Origin: Haloarcula taiwanensis
GTDB lineage: Archaea; Halobacteriota; Halobacteria; Halobacteriales; Haloarculaceae
Assembly (NCBI GenBank): GCA_002844335.1
Contig: CP019154.1
Span: 248,001 to 312,000 of the forward strand
Length of the DNA: 64,000 nucleotides
Reading direction: 5' to 3'
Translations under genes and position numbers: made by a program
Part shown: positions 43,461 through 52,954 of the stretch, piece after piece
How the letters are laid out: each line of letters begins with the position of its first letter
Position numbering within the stretch: the first letter of the stretch is position 1
Notes under the pieces: model-generated
Database searches by the model: none
The model's input: the letters and a program-made list of their open reading frames with translations, nothing else
What the model was told of the DNA's origin: nothing

Positions 43461-43536
43461 GGGTGGCGGTTGAACTGCAGACCGGCCCTCTGTGGTGTGG
43501 ACGCTGGTTGTGGTATCGAATGCTGCTGGACCTTGT

Positions 43537-44208
43537 CTAGAGCACTTCGAAGTGACTCTTTTCCGACCGCGTCTCGTGCAGTAGCTGGAACAGTTGCCTG
43601 AAGAGGTGATTCGATGATTCGATTTGCGTGTCCGGTTTGTAGTGCCAGTGTGCGTACGCCCCGAGACTTCTGAACCGACCGTTCAGCGCATGCGTGAACT
43701 TGAACACCGGCTGCGTCCCGAACGAATTGATGAGCTCTGTCATATTATCTATACAAATGGTGAGATTGTCAACTGATTTATCGAGGTCAGTTAGTATGTC
43801 GTCAATCTCTTTCGCAAGCCCGTTCAGGTCGGCCGACGTGAGTTCTGTGACTCCCAACGGCCCGTCGATAAAATCCCCATCGCTGACGACGTCTTCTGCT
43901 GGAAGCTGCGCTGTCATGTTGGGTGTGAGGATTTCGAGTCGCTGTGGCCAGTCCCCAACATTGTGACGCCACGCCTTGAGTTTCAGCGCCGGTGACTTCG
44001 TAACAATAAGCACGCCTGTGTTAGCGGACCCGTTCACACTAAGATGCCGAACACACGCATCCTGTGCCTGATCGCTATCTGGTGTCTCATGCAAGAGAAG
44101 GCTGCCGCCCGCTTGGCGCTGGTGGCTTCGAATCCGACGGACCAGGTCCCGGCGTGTCCCTGCCACGGCCGCGAAATCGCAGTGATTACAGGTCCACTCT
44201 GGAGGCAC
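43537..44208 (-). CDS. Zinc-finger protein with DUF7504-like domain
   Basis: A 223-residue protein starting at a GTG. The N-terminal WTCNHCDFAAVAGTRRDLVR...H (Cys7, Cys10, His29) looks like a zinc finger. From residue 35 it resembles haloarchaeal RecA/RAD55-derived regulators (DUF7504-like): GGSLLLHETPD, VLIVTKSPALKLKAWRHNVG, LTICIDNMTELINSFG. A minus-strand TATA-like AGTATTATT (44230-44238) sits 26 nt upstream, and the codon two before the short HTT run is a stop, so GTG is the only available start. It may be a signalling protein; function unproven. Confidence 0.7.
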   Translation of the reverse strand: MPPEWTCNHCDFAAVAGTRRDLVRRIRSHQRQAGGSLLLHETPDSDQAQDACVRHLSVNGSANTGVLIVTKSPALKLKAWRHNVGDWPQRLEILTPNMTAQLPAEDVVSDGDFIDGPLGVTELTSADLNGLAKEIDDILTDLDKSVDNLTICIDNMTELINSFGTQPVFKFTHALNGRFRSLGAYAHWHYKPDTQIESSNHLFRQLFQLLHETRSEKSHFEVL

Positions 44209-44255
44209 AGTAGTATGTCACCTTTTTCGAATAATACTGTTGTGTTACTGGCCGT

Positions 44256-45260
44256 TCAGAGGTCCTTGTTCTCGAAGACGTAGTAGCCGGCGACCAGCGG
44301 GACGACCAGCCACAGCAGGAGATAGCCGATAACCGCGACAGTGCTGTACTGGGGCGGTAAGGCGGCGTTGGCACACTCGGCACCGGCCTGTGTCACTTCG
44401 AGCGTTCCACCCAGCATTTCCTCACACGTCACCTGCGGGTTCGACGTCAGAAGGAGCCGCGAGCGGATCGGCGAGCCCTGTAGTACCTCTTTGACGAGCG
44501 TGCGGTACGCCGCAATGGGGCTCAGCAGCGAAACGAACAGCTCGACGTGTAGCTGGGTCACTTGGTCGATGTTCGCGTGGTCCGACAGCAGGTTCCCGAG
44601 GCCGGCTCCGAGGTTCGACCAGAACACCTGCAGGTACACGTAGATTCCGAGCGATGCCGCCATCGCCCGGCGAGCGGTCTTTAGCGCCGCCGAGAGGCCG
44701 ATAGCGAACGCCGTGAACACAACGCCGTATGTCATCGTGGCGAGCGCGAACAGCAGGAACGATTCCCACGCGATTTCGATTTCCGACGGGAGCAACACGA
44801 GCAGGGTCGTCAGGAACCCGACCGTCACCGGGATGAGCGTGATGGCGCTCCGGCCGACGAACTTGCCGGCGAGCAGTTCGCCGCGCGTGTACGGGAGCGA
44901 CAGCAGTATCTTCAGAGAGCCGCGCTCGCTCTCGCGGGCAATCGCCGCGTAGCCGATGACGATTGCCACAGCGGGGAGCAGCGGTGCCGCAATCGGCAGC
45001 GCAAAGCGGACGTACGCGTCTGTCGTCAGCGACGCCCCGGCTTCGGCGAACTGCTGGCCGATGTTGAAATACAGGCCCAGCACCGCCGGCAGGGCGAACA
45101 GCACGATGAAGATGAGCGAGAGCACCCAGATCCACGGCGAGCGGACCGTGTCCCGGAACTCCTTTTTCGAGATGGGGTACCAGTCGGCGAACTCGGAGTT
45201 CTTGATGCTCGTATCGATGTCTCCGAGGAAGCGCTTGACGGGGTTCTGCTCGGCACTCAT
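44256..45260 (-). CDS. ABC-2 type exporter permease
   Basis: A 334-residue membrane protein with about six hydrophobic segments. A short cytoplasmic N-terminus ends in PISKKEFRDTVRSPWIWVLS, typical of ABC-2/NosY-like permeases. A loop ESERGSLKILLSLPYTRGELL follows, and one large extracellular loop containing two Cys lies near residues 275-300. It overlaps the ATPase gene by ATGA, so the two form one transporter. Substrate unknown. Confidence 0.85.
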   Translation of the reverse strand: MSAEQNPVKRFLGDIDTSIKNSEFADWYPISKKEFRDTVRSPWIWVLSLIFIVLFALPAVLGLYFNIGQQFAEAGASLTTDAYVRFALPIAAPLLPAVAIVIGYAAIARESERGSLKILLSLPYTRGELLAGKFVGRSAITLIPVTVGFLTTLLVLLPSEIEIAWESFLLFALATMTYGVVFTAFAIGLSAALKTARRAMAASLGIYVYLQVFWSNLGAGLGNLLSDHANIDQVTQLHVELFVSLLSPIAAYRTLVKEVLQGSPIRSRLLLTSNPQVTCEEMLGGTLEVTQAGAECANAALPPQYSTVAVIGYLLLWLVVPLVAGYYVFENKDL

Positions 45261-46195
45261 GCGTCGGCCTCCGCGCGATCTTGGTCTTGCTGCTCGGTGT
45301 AGGCGGCGAACACCTCATCGAGCGAGGCCTCCTCGGTCTCGAAGTTGGCGACCTCGCTCCCGCTTTCCTCGACAGCGTTAAGAACGGCCATCTTCGCGTC
45401 GCTGTCACAGCCGACAGTGAGCGTCGTTCCGTCCGCGGTTACCGTCGACACCTCGTCAAGGCCCTCGATAGCCGTGACCGCGGCGTCGGTGCCGTCGCCG
45501 TCAGCCAGTGTCACGCGGAGGACGGTATCTCCGGCAGCGGCCTCGCGAAGCCCGGAAACGCTGTCTTTCGCGATGAGGCGGCCGTTCTGGAGAATACCGA
45601 CCGTGTCACAGACGGCCTCAACCTGACCGAGGATGTGACTGGAGAAGAAGACAGTCGCGCCGCGCTCGTTCTCCTCGCGGATGATTTCACGCATTAGCCG
45701 TGCTCCGTTCGGGTCTAGTCCGGTCGTCGGCTCATCGAGGATGAGGAGGTCGGGCTTGCCGACGAGCGCCATCGCCAGCACGAGGCGCTGTTGCATCCCC
45801 TTGGAGTAGCCGCCGGCCTTGCGGTCGAGGGCGTCGGCGATGCCGACCCGTTCGGCCAGTGCATCGGCGTCTTCGTCGGCATCTTTCGATTCGATGACAA
45901 AGGAGAGGTGTTGCCGACCGGTGAGCCGGTCGTACACGTCGTAGCCTTCGGGGAGGACTCCAGTGCGGGCACGGATTCGCTTCGGTTCTTCGTGGATGTC
46001 GTGGCCGAGCACCGTCGCCGACCCGTCGGTCGCGCGGACGAAATCAAGGAGGATGTTGATCGTCGTCGACTTCCCGGCCCCGTTCGGGCCGAGGAAGCCG
46101 AAGATTTCGCCCTCCTCGACGGTGAGGTCGACCCCTTGCAGCGCGGTGAGACTCCCGAACTGCTTGGTGACGCCATCCAGTTCTATCGCTGCCAT
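45257..46195 (-). CDS. ABC transporter ATP-binding protein
   Basis: A 312-residue ATPase of the exporter encoded next to it. Walker A GPNGAGKST (near 37), Q-loop region VLPEGYDVYDRLTGRQHL, signature YSKGMQQRL, Walker B LLILDEPTTGLDP and the H-loop SSHILGQVEAV are all present. About 80 C-terminal residues form the accessory domain seen in ABC-2 family ATPases. The start at 46195 (MAAIELDG) removes a basic extension. It is the first gene of the pair. Confidence 0.93.
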   Translation of the reverse strand: MAAIELDGVTKQFGSLTALQGVDLTVEEGEIFGFLGPNGAGKSTTINILLDFVRATDGSATVLGHDIHEEPKRIRARTGVLPEGYDVYDRLTGRQHLSFVIESKDADEDADALAERVGIADALDRKAGGYSKGMQQRLVLAMALVGKPDLLILDEPTTGLDPNGARLMREIIREENERGATVFFSSHILGQVEAVCDTVGILQNGRLIAKDSVSGLREAAAGDTVLRVTLADGDGTDAAVTAIEGLDEVSTVTADGTTLTVGCDSDAKMAVLNAVEESGSEVANFETEEASLDEVFAAYTEQQDQDRAEADA

Positions 46196-46290
46196 ACGGC
46201 CGGTTTGTGACGGCCGCGTGTATAGTCTTTCGTGTTCCAAATATCAATCAAAAAACTCGATAGACGGGCCGTAGCTGTCGAAACGCTCGC

Positions 46291-46566
46291 TTACACTTCG
46301 GCGTCGGGGTCGTGGCGCTCGGCCATCCGCTGGGCCTCCGTGGCGTAGCGCTCCTGTGTCTCCTCGTCGGTGACGGGTTCGAGTCGGTCGGGTTCGACGT
46401 CGATGGCCGCCGTGATCCGCTTGCGCCTGAGCAGGTTCGGCGAGAGCTGCTTGGTCAGGTGGCGGTCGCCGTCCGGGGGCGCGTAGATGAGTGTCACCAT
46501 GCGCTCATCGCCGTAACTGGAGCGTTCGACCAGCCAGCACTGGACCGTCTCCTCGTCGTCGGTCAT
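46291..46566 (-). CDS. Conserved-looking haloarchaeal hypothetical protein
   Basis: A 91-residue acidic protein: a compact beta-rich first half (VQCWLVERSSYGDERMVTLI) and a charged helical end (TQERYATEAQRMAERHD). No signal, membrane helix or catalytic motif is visible. It starts with an ATG and has normal acidic composition. It lies between the ABC ATPase and the beta-helix gene, on the same strand as both. Function unknown. Confidence 0.65.
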   Translation of the reverse strand: MTDDEETVQCWLVERSSYGDERMVTLIYAPPDGDRHLTKQLSPNLLRRKRITAAIDVEPDRLEPVTDEETQERYATEAQRMAERHDPDAEV

Positions 46567-46636
46567 TGCCGTGTCGTTTGCGTGCCGGCGGTTTATATCT
46601 TACAACCCCCTCTCACATCGCAATCTCGAACTGCCG

Positions 46637-47965
46637 TCAGCGGGTCACGTTCAGTCCCTGCTCGATGCCCGCGGTGTACGTCTCGTCGATGTCGATTGCG
46701 GTCCCGGCGTTGCGAACCGTGTTCGTCGCGACCACACCCGCGTCGCCAGACCGGAGTCGGATGCCGGCCGCCGAGGCGTCGCTGACTGTGTTGCCCGTGA
46801 TGGTGAAACTGTACGGGCGCTTCGCAGTTCGTGCGTCGGTGTTGTCCGCATCCGCTGGAACCGTGCGAGCAAGGATGCCGACCGGACAGTTGTCGACCTG
46901 ATTGCCCGTGATGGTGATATCCGACGATCGGGCTTCGGGGGTCCCGGCTACCTCGTCCCGGAGATGCGTCTCCTTGTACTCGATCTCGATGCCCGCCTCG
47001 CCGCCGGGGTCGGGTGCAAACTCGGTCAGGTCTCGACAGACATTCCCGACGATGGTTCCGTGCTGGGCCGGCGAACACGCGATGAGGCTGTGGCCGCCGT
47101 CGACGGCGACGTTCCCGATGACGGCGAAGTTCGCCACATTGTACGGGGCGATGTTGTTGAATTTCACGCCAACGACGCGGTTACCGGCGACGACAACGTC
47201 GCTTGACTGCCGGAGGTCCCGGGCGCTGCCGGTCGGTGCGGCCCGGCTGGTGATACCGTACCAGTTCGGATCGACAACCTCGTTGTGTTCAACCGTCACA
47301 CCAGTACACCGCGTGAACGACAGGGCCATCTGGAAACCGCTCACCGTCCGGTTGCGAGCGATATAGACGCCGTCGCACTGATCGGCCTGAATCGCCTGAT
47401 TATTCAGTTGCGTCCCGTCGGCGTCGAACTCGATGTCGGTGATGGCAGTGTTATCACCGCGCACGCGGATGAGGTCGTGGCCGGCCGGTAGCGGGTTCGA
47501 CTGGGATTCAGACGGCGCGGGGTCCTCAGCTGTGCCCGTCTGCGAGACAACGAAACGGGTTCCCTGCTGTCCGATCAATGCGGTGTTGTCGCCCATCGTT
47601 GCCGGGCCGCCAAAGCGGAAGCTGTCGGCGCTAGCCATAACGGCCCCGCCGCTGTCAGGCACGTTGTCGAAGGCATACTGGAACGCTTCATCGGCAGTCC
47701 CGCCGGTCGAGAACGCGACACCGCCGCTGCCGTCAAGCACCAGATACTCTGTCCCATTGCCGTTCCCGTTCGACTGGCCTGCTCCGGTCGTGACGAGATA
47801 GGCCGCTCCTACTCCCGCCAGCCCAGCGCCCGCCTGTGCCCGTCCGGCTCCGCTGAACAGTCCGATACCGGCTGCAGCACCGATACTCGACAGCACGGAC
47901 CGACGTGTCGCCTGCCAGCCCGACTGCTGTGACCCAGTCCCACCGCCGTTTGTGTCAGTTGTCAT
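46637..47965 (-). CDS. Tat-exported right-handed beta-helix protein
   Basis: A 442-residue secreted protein with a Tat signal (RRSVLSS at 21-27, ending near AQA at residue 45). The body is a series of parallel beta-helix turns of the type ITGNQVDNCPVGI, VEHNEVVDPNWYGI, VVAGNRVVGVKFNNI and FTITGNTVSDASAAGI, as in pectate lyase-like and polysaccharide-binding proteins. No catalytic site is obvious. The start at 47965 is chosen over 48022 because the Tat motif then has normal spacing. It may act on surface glycans or be structural. Confidence 0.78.
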   Translation of the reverse strand: MTTDTNGGGTGSQQSGWQATRRSVLSSIGAAAGIGLFSGAGRAQAGAGLAGVGAAYLVTTGAGQSNGNGNGTEYLVLDGSGGVAFSTGGTADEAFQYAFDNVPDSGGAVMASADSFRFGGPATMGDNTALIGQQGTRFVVSQTGTAEDPAPSESQSNPLPAGHDLIRVRGDNTAITDIEFDADGTQLNNQAIQADQCDGVYIARNRTVSGFQMALSFTRCTGVTVEHNEVVDPNWYGITSRAAPTGSARDLRQSSDVVVAGNRVVGVKFNNIAPYNVANFAVIGNVAVDGGHSLIACSPAQHGTIVGNVCRDLTEFAPDPGGEAGIEIEYKETHLRDEVAGTPEARSSDITITGNQVDNCPVGILARTVPADADNTDARTAKRPYSFTITGNTVSDASAAGIRLRSGDAGVVATNTVRNAGTAIDIDETYTAGIEQGLNVTR

Positions 47966-48187
47966 CCACGTACGGCTGCCCGGCCGCTCGCAATAACCGC
48001 TTATAATAGCGGTCTGAATCATACGTACCGGTCAATACCTGAACTGTCCGGCACAGCTACCGCTGATTGGTGAGCTATTTATTGTCGACGTAGCGTCCAG
48101 ACGACAGAACAAGACGCCAGGCCGCACCCGCCCCGCCGCTGACAGCAGATTTATGCCGACAGCGCCGGGACGATACGATAATCCGAC

Positions 48188-50962
48188 GTGGGCTCCGACG
48201 ACTCGCCGTTCGACGACGTATCGGCAGACCGGGACTACCTCCGTGTCCTCCTCACTGCTGTGTGTGTCGTCGCTGTGGTGCTGGCGACGGCGACGCTCCC
48301 GGTTCTGGCACCCGGTGGGACACAGAGCCCGCTGGAGTCTCTTATTCCGCTTCCCCAGGAGAATCCGTTCGGTGAGGCTGGCGGGACCGCAGCCGGCGGC
48401 AGCGGCGGCCAGCTCGGCGCGCTGAACCCGGGGAGCCAGACCAGTGTTGGCGGCTCGCTTGGCGGCGGCGACAGTCCGTACCAGTCACAGAACACGGACC
48501 CGCATTTCACCGTCACGAGTTCGGAACCGGCGTACTGGCGGACTGGCGCGTACGAGACGTACACCGGGACGGGCTGGGACGGGCGTGCGGACCCGCAGGC
48601 CTATCAGGGACCGATGGCGGTCGACGGGATGGCCGACTCGACGGTCGATTACGAGGTGCAACTGGCCAAGTCCGCCACGTCGCTGCCGACCGTCTGGCGG
48701 CCGAAATCAGTGTCTCGGGACGACGTGATGGTCACCGAGTACGGCGCGGTCACGTCCGAGCGACCGCTTCCTGCCGGAACGACATATAGCGCGACCAGCG
48801 TAACGGCTCCCGACGACCCAGCGGTACTTCGTACGAGCGGCCGGGATTACCCCGACACCGTCGAATCGCGCTACACGGGCGTCCCGGCGTCGACCTCGGC
48901 ACAGGTGGGGCCGTTTACTGACCGACTGACCGAGGACAGCGATTCGCCCTACGAGACGGCAGCGACCATCGAGCAGTGGCTGGAGGCGAACAAGAACTAC
49001 TCGCTAAACGTCAGTCAGCCGCCCGAGGACGACGTGGCCTCGGAGTTCATCTTCCAGATGGACGAGGGGTACTGCGAGTACTTCGCCACGTCGATGGTGG
49101 TGATGCTGCGGAGTCAGGACATCCCGGCGCGCTACGTCGTCGGCTACTCCACTGGCGAGCGGACCGGCCAGAACCAGTACACCGTTCGCGGAATGAACGC
49201 CCACGCGTGGGTCGAGGTGTACTTCGAGGGCGTCGGCTGGGTGAAGTTTGACCCGACGCCGGGGCAGGAGCGTCTGGAATCCGAACAGCAGGCGATGCAA
49301 AACAGTAGTCAGGCCTACAGCGCATCGGAGTCCGGAAGTCCCGACGAGGAGTTCGCCGTCGGAACACCGACGGGCGAGACGCAAACCGAAGCCCCGACTG
49401 GCGATGAACAGGCGGCAGAGAGCGATGGAGTCGAGGGCACTGAGACGGGTGCAAACGGGGCCCGTGACGGCGACGAAACCGGCGACTCGGGCGACGGACA
49501 GACTGTCTCGCAGTCCGGCGAGTTCGTCATCGAACTCAATCGGACGGCGACGCCGGGCGCGGCGGTGGCCGCGACGGTGACACGCGACGGCGCCCCGGTC
49601 GAGGGCGCGATGGTCGCGTTCAACGGTGACCCGGTCGGAACGACAGGTCCGGACGGCACTGTTTCCGGGACCGTCCCTTACGAAGCCGAGCTGACGATTT
49701 CCGTTGAGGCACCCAGCAACGAGGAATCACTTGTCGCTCCCTCGGTCCCGCGTGACAGTGCTCGCGCCTTCGCCGTGGCCGGCCCGCAGGCCCAGCAGTC
49801 GACAAACGCGAGCTACGAACTGAACACGACCGCGTCGGTGAGTATCACCGGCGAACAGGTCACCGGCGGCGAGGTGACCGTCACTGCGACCGTCGACGGC
49901 GTGCCGGTGCGGGACGGGGATGTCCTGCTCAGTGGCGAGCAGGTGGCAACGACGGACCGGCAGGGGCGGGCAACGGTCACGCTCCCGACTGAACCCGGCA
50001 ACGTCTCCGTTGCCGTCGAGCGCGACGCCGTCAGCGGTAACACAACTGTCGTGCTTGAGCGGCTCTCCGTAGCAACGTCGCCGTCGCTCCCGTTGGCCGT
50101 GCCCGTCGCTGGCCAGACGGTGAACGCGACGATGGGCGGGGACCCGGTCCCGAACGCCACAGTTGCCCTCGGCGGGGAGCCGACAGCACGCACCGGTGCG
50201 GCCGGTCGGGCAACCGTCGGGATGCCGGTCGCGGCAAGCGCCGAAATTTCCGTCTCGAAGTACGGACAGACGGCCACGACGACCGTTGGTGGTCTGTTCG
50301 TCAACGCCGCGGGCGTCGTCGGCGCTCTCGGTGTCCTCGTTGCCGGAACGGTCGTCGGCGCTCGGCGGCGGAACGTCACGCCGGGGACGCTCTGGGACTG
50401 GGTACGGGCCGTACGCGAACTTGCTGTCGGGGCGCTTGTCGGCGTTGCGGTAGTGGCCGATGACTTACTGGGCCGTTTCCGAACACGACTCGAACTCACT
50501 GTCACGGCGCTCCGTGACCTGCTCGCCGGCCACCGGTCGCCGGCGACACTGCTCGACGCGTTGCGAGCGTGGATTTCTGAACGACTCTCAGCAGCCGAAG
50601 ACGCAGCCAGCGATGCGGTGGCGGTTGTCTCCACGACTGCATCCAACGAGGGCGACGGAACGCCTGCGGCTCGCGTCACCATCCGCGAAGCGTGGACGCG
50701 CTTCCTGACCCACGTTTCCCTTCGGCGGTACTGGACACGGACACCCGGTGAAATCGCGACCCACGCAATCGAACGCGACGGTCTCCCGCCGGCTGCGGTT
50801 CGGACGGTCCGGGATGCGTTCCGGGCGGTCGAGTACGGCCAGCGGGACCCACAGGAACACGTCGCGGCCGTCGAGGACGCGATCCGGACCATAGAGACGG
50901 CTGCCGGACAGCAGTCCAGTACGACCGACGACGCTGACGACGCAACGGAGGGGCAGGCCTGA
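48188..50962 (+). CDS. TgpA-like transglutaminase membrane protein
   Basis: A 924-residue protein starting at a GTG. A transmembrane helix at about 16-38 is followed by an extracellular transglutaminase-like domain with the Cys-His-Asp triad in DEGYCEYFATSMVVML (near 295), NAHAWVEVYF and FDPTPGQE. A Thr/Glu-rich linker, two or three Ig-like or carboxypeptidase-regulatory-like beta repeats (about 435-690) and a second helix near 705 come next. The C-terminal cytoplasmic part resembles DUF4129 (DGLPPAAVRTVRDAFRAVEY). It heads an operon with DUF58 and companions, and overlaps the next gene by one base. Substrate unknown. Confidence 0.85.
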   Translation: MGSDDSPFDDVSADRDYLRVLLTAVCVVAVVLATATLPVLAPGGTQSPLESLIPLPQENPFGEAGGTAAGGSGGQLGALNPGSQTSVGGSLGGGDSPYQSQNTDPHFTVTSSEPAYWRTGAYETYTGTGWDGRADPQAYQGPMAVDGMADSTVDYEVQLAKSATSLPTVWRPKSVSRDDVMVTEYGAVTSERPLPAGTTYSATSVTAPDDPAVLRTSGRDYPDTVESRYTGVPASTSAQVGPFTDRLTEDSDSPYETAATIEQWLEANKNYSLNVSQPPEDDVASEFIFQMDEGYCEYFATSMVVMLRSQDIPARYVVGYSTGERTGQNQYTVRGMNAHAWVEVYFEGVGWVKFDPTPGQERLESEQQAMQNSSQAYSASESGSPDEEFAVGTPTGETQTEAPTGDEQAAESDGVEGTETGANGARDGDETGDSGDGQTVSQSGEFVIELNRTATPGAAVAATVTRDGAPVEGAMVAFNGDPVGTTGPDGTVSGTVPYEAELTISVEAPSNEESLVAPSVPRDSARAFAVAGPQAQQSTNASYELNTTASVSITGEQVTGGEVTVTATVDGVPVRDGDVLLSGEQVATTDRQGRATVTLPTEPGNVSVAVERDAVSGNTTVVLERLSVATSPSLPLAVPVAGQTVNATMGGDPVPNATVALGGEPTARTGAAGRATVGMPVAASAEISVSKYGQTATTTVGGLFVNAAGVVGALGVLVAGTVVGARRRNVTPGTLWDWVRAVRELAVGALVGVAVVADDLLGRFRTRLELTVTALRDLLAGHRSPATLLDALRAWISERLSAAEDAASDAVAVVSTTASNEGDGTPAARVTIREAWTRFLTHVSLRRYWTRTPGEIATHAIERDGLPPAAVRTVRDAFRAVEYGQRDPQEHVAAVEDAIRTIETAAGQQSSTTDDADDATEGQA

Positions 50963-51561
50963 TGCGCCTCCGAACGGTCGTCTTCGGGACTGTGGGGCTG
51001 CTGGCGACCGCTGTCGCAGCCTCCCTTCTGTTTGCGCCGACGGCCGCCGGCGAGTCGCTGGTCGCCGTGGTCGGGAGTGTCGCCCCGACGACCGCCCTTC
51101 TCACTGGAAGTCTAACTGTGGGCCTCTGTGCGGTCCTCGCCGGCTGGCTCGGCGGGCTTCTCGGCGGTAGCTCGCCGACTACCTTCGACGTGGCCCTCGA
51201 CAGTCCACCGGAAGACGTGACAGCGACGGAGAGCCGGCTGTTCGCCGCTGACATCGACGCGGCTATCGACGACGCCGTCGCTGGCGACGACGCGGCGATG
51301 GACACGGTTACCGAGCGACTTACCGCGGCAGCAACGACGGCCTATGCCATTGGAGCCGGCGTCTCGCAGGCGTCCGCCCATCAGGCAGTCCGTGCGGGGA
51401 CGTGGACCGACGACGCCGTCGTGGCGGCGCTGCTCGCTCCCGACGAACCGCAGTCGCTGCTGGCCCGGCTCCGCCTGTGGCTCGACCCGGAGAGCGAGCG
51501 CCGCCGCCGCATCCGCCGGACCGTCGACGCTATCGAGCAGGTGTCTGGAGGTGAGCGCTGA
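50962..51561 (+). CDS. DUF7269-like membrane protein of the transglutaminase/DUF58 operon
   Basis: A 199-residue protein with two N-terminal hydrophobic segments (about 5-25 and 35-65) followed by a helical cytoplasmic domain (FAADIDAAIDDAVAGDD, ATTAYAIGAGVSQASAHQAV) and a basic end (ESERRRRIRRTVDA). I associate this arrangement with the DUF7269 family found beside DUF58 genes in haloarchaea; the name is from memory. It overlaps the upstream gene by one base and precedes DUF58 by two bases. Confidence 0.7.
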   Translation: MRLRTVVFGTVGLLATAVAASLLFAPTAAGESLVAVVGSVAPTTALLTGSLTVGLCAVLAGWLGGLLGGSSPTTFDVALDSPPEDVTATESRLFAADIDAAIDDAVAGDDAAMDTVTERLTAAATTAYAIGAGVSQASAHQAVRAGTWTDDAVVAALLAPDEPQSLLARLRLWLDPESERRRRIRRTVDAIEQVSGGER

Positions 51562-51563
51562 CG

Positions 51564-52952
51564 ATGCACCGCCGCGTGCGGCGCTGGAGTGGCGGCCTCG
51601 CAGCCGCGCTGTTTCTCGTTAGCGTCTCGCTTCTGACCGCCGAGCCGCTGTTGCTCGCGGCGACCGCAATCCCGCTCATCTACGTCGCGTACGGCGCGCT
51701 CTCGCGGCTCCCGGCGGGAACTGACCTGCAAGCGACACGGTCCGTCTCCGACGCCCAGCCGACGCCGGGCGAACCGGTTACGGTCGAGCTCACACTCGCG
51801 AACACTGGCGGCAGTTCGCTGACCGACGTGCGGGTCATCGACGGCGTGCCCGAGGAACTGGCCGTCGTCGAGGGGTCCCCGCGGCTCTGTACCTCGCTGC
51901 GGCCCGACGAGAGCGTGACGCTGTCGTACGCCGTGATGGCAAAGCGGGGGACCTACACGTTCGACGCCGCCGCGGTGCGGGTGCGGACGCTGTCTGCCAG
52001 CGACGAGGTGACTGTCGACCTGACAGTGGCCGGCGACGGGACGCTGACCTGCTCGAACACCGTTTCCGAAGTCCCGATGGCCGACGCCACGCTCCCGCGG
52101 GCGGGCACACTCCCGACAGACACCGGCGGGAGCGGCCTGGAGTTCCACTCGACGCGGAGCTACCAGCCCGGCGACCCGGTCAACCGCATCGACTGGCGGC
52201 GCTACGCAAAGACCGACGAGCTGACCACCGTCGACTACCGCGAGGAACAGGCCGTCAGGACGGTGCTGGTCGTGGACGCGCGGCCGCCGGCCCGGGTGAC
52301 GCCGGAGCCGGGGTACCCGACCGGAGCCGAACTATCGGCGTACGCGGCCGAGCGTCTGTTCGACGCGCTCTCCCGGACTAGCGTCGTCGCAAGCGTCTGT
52401 GCCGTCGGACTGGCCGAAGAAGATGTCCCCGGCGGGCTCGGGCCGGACGGGCTGGCGTGGGTCGACGCCTCGGGCGGTCACGCGGCTGCCCACGCGAGAC
52501 AGATATTCGACAGCGTGGGCCGCGCCGCGGCCCGGCAGTCGGACGGCGAGACGGCCGATGACGCCGACGCGTCCGAGGACGGGCGACCACAGCAGTCCCG
52601 GGGCGAAGCGGCGAAGGTGACGACGGCTGACGGTGGCACCATCGAGGACCCGGCCCTGCTCGCCGTGCTCGCCCGACTCCCGCCGACCGCGCAGGTGGTC
52701 GTGTTCTCACCGGCCGCCGACGACTGGCCCGTCTCGCTGGTGTCGTCGCTCGCGGTCCGTGAGTACCCGACGACGCTCGTCAGTCCGTCGCTGGCCCGCG
52801 GCGACTCGCTTGGCGCGGCTGTCGCGAGTACCGAACGCGCCGCCCGCCTCCAGCGAGCCGAACTGTCCCGCGCGACCGTTATCGACTGGGACCTCGACAG
52901 CCCAATCGACGTGGCGCTTCGCGCCTCGCTTGCGGACCTGTTCAGCGTGTAA
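51564..52952 (+). CDS. DUF58 domain protein
   Basis: A 462-residue protein: two N-terminal hydrophobic segments (about 12-50), a beta-sandwich of DUF11/CARDB type (PGEPVTVELTLANTGGSSL), the DUF58 signature (YQPGDPVNRIDWRRYAKTDE, near 195-215) and a VWA-like half that lost part of its MIDAS. DUF58 proteins act with MoxR ATPases and transglutaminases in a poorly understood membrane system. It is cotranscribed with the transglutaminase gene. Confidence 0.88.
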   Translation: MHRRVRRWSGGLAAALFLVSVSLLTAEPLLLAATAIPLIYVAYGALSRLPAGTDLQATRSVSDAQPTPGEPVTVELTLANTGGSSLTDVRVIDGVPEELAVVEGSPRLCTSLRPDESVTLSYAVMAKRGTYTFDAAAVRVRTLSASDEVTVDLTVAGDGTLTCSNTVSEVPMADATLPRAGTLPTDTGGSGLEFHSTRSYQPGDPVNRIDWRRYAKTDELTTVDYREEQAVRTVLVVDARPPARVTPEPGYPTGAELSAYAAERLFDALSRTSVVASVCAVGLAEEDVPGGLGPDGLAWVDASGGHAAAHARQIFDSVGRAAARQSDGETADDADASEDGRPQQSRGEAAKVTTADGGTIEDPALLAVLARLPPTAQVVVFSPAADDWPVSLVSSLAVREYPTTLVSPSLARGDSLGAAVASTERAARLQRAELSRATVIDWDLDSPIDVALRASLADLFSV

Positions 52953-52954
52953 CA

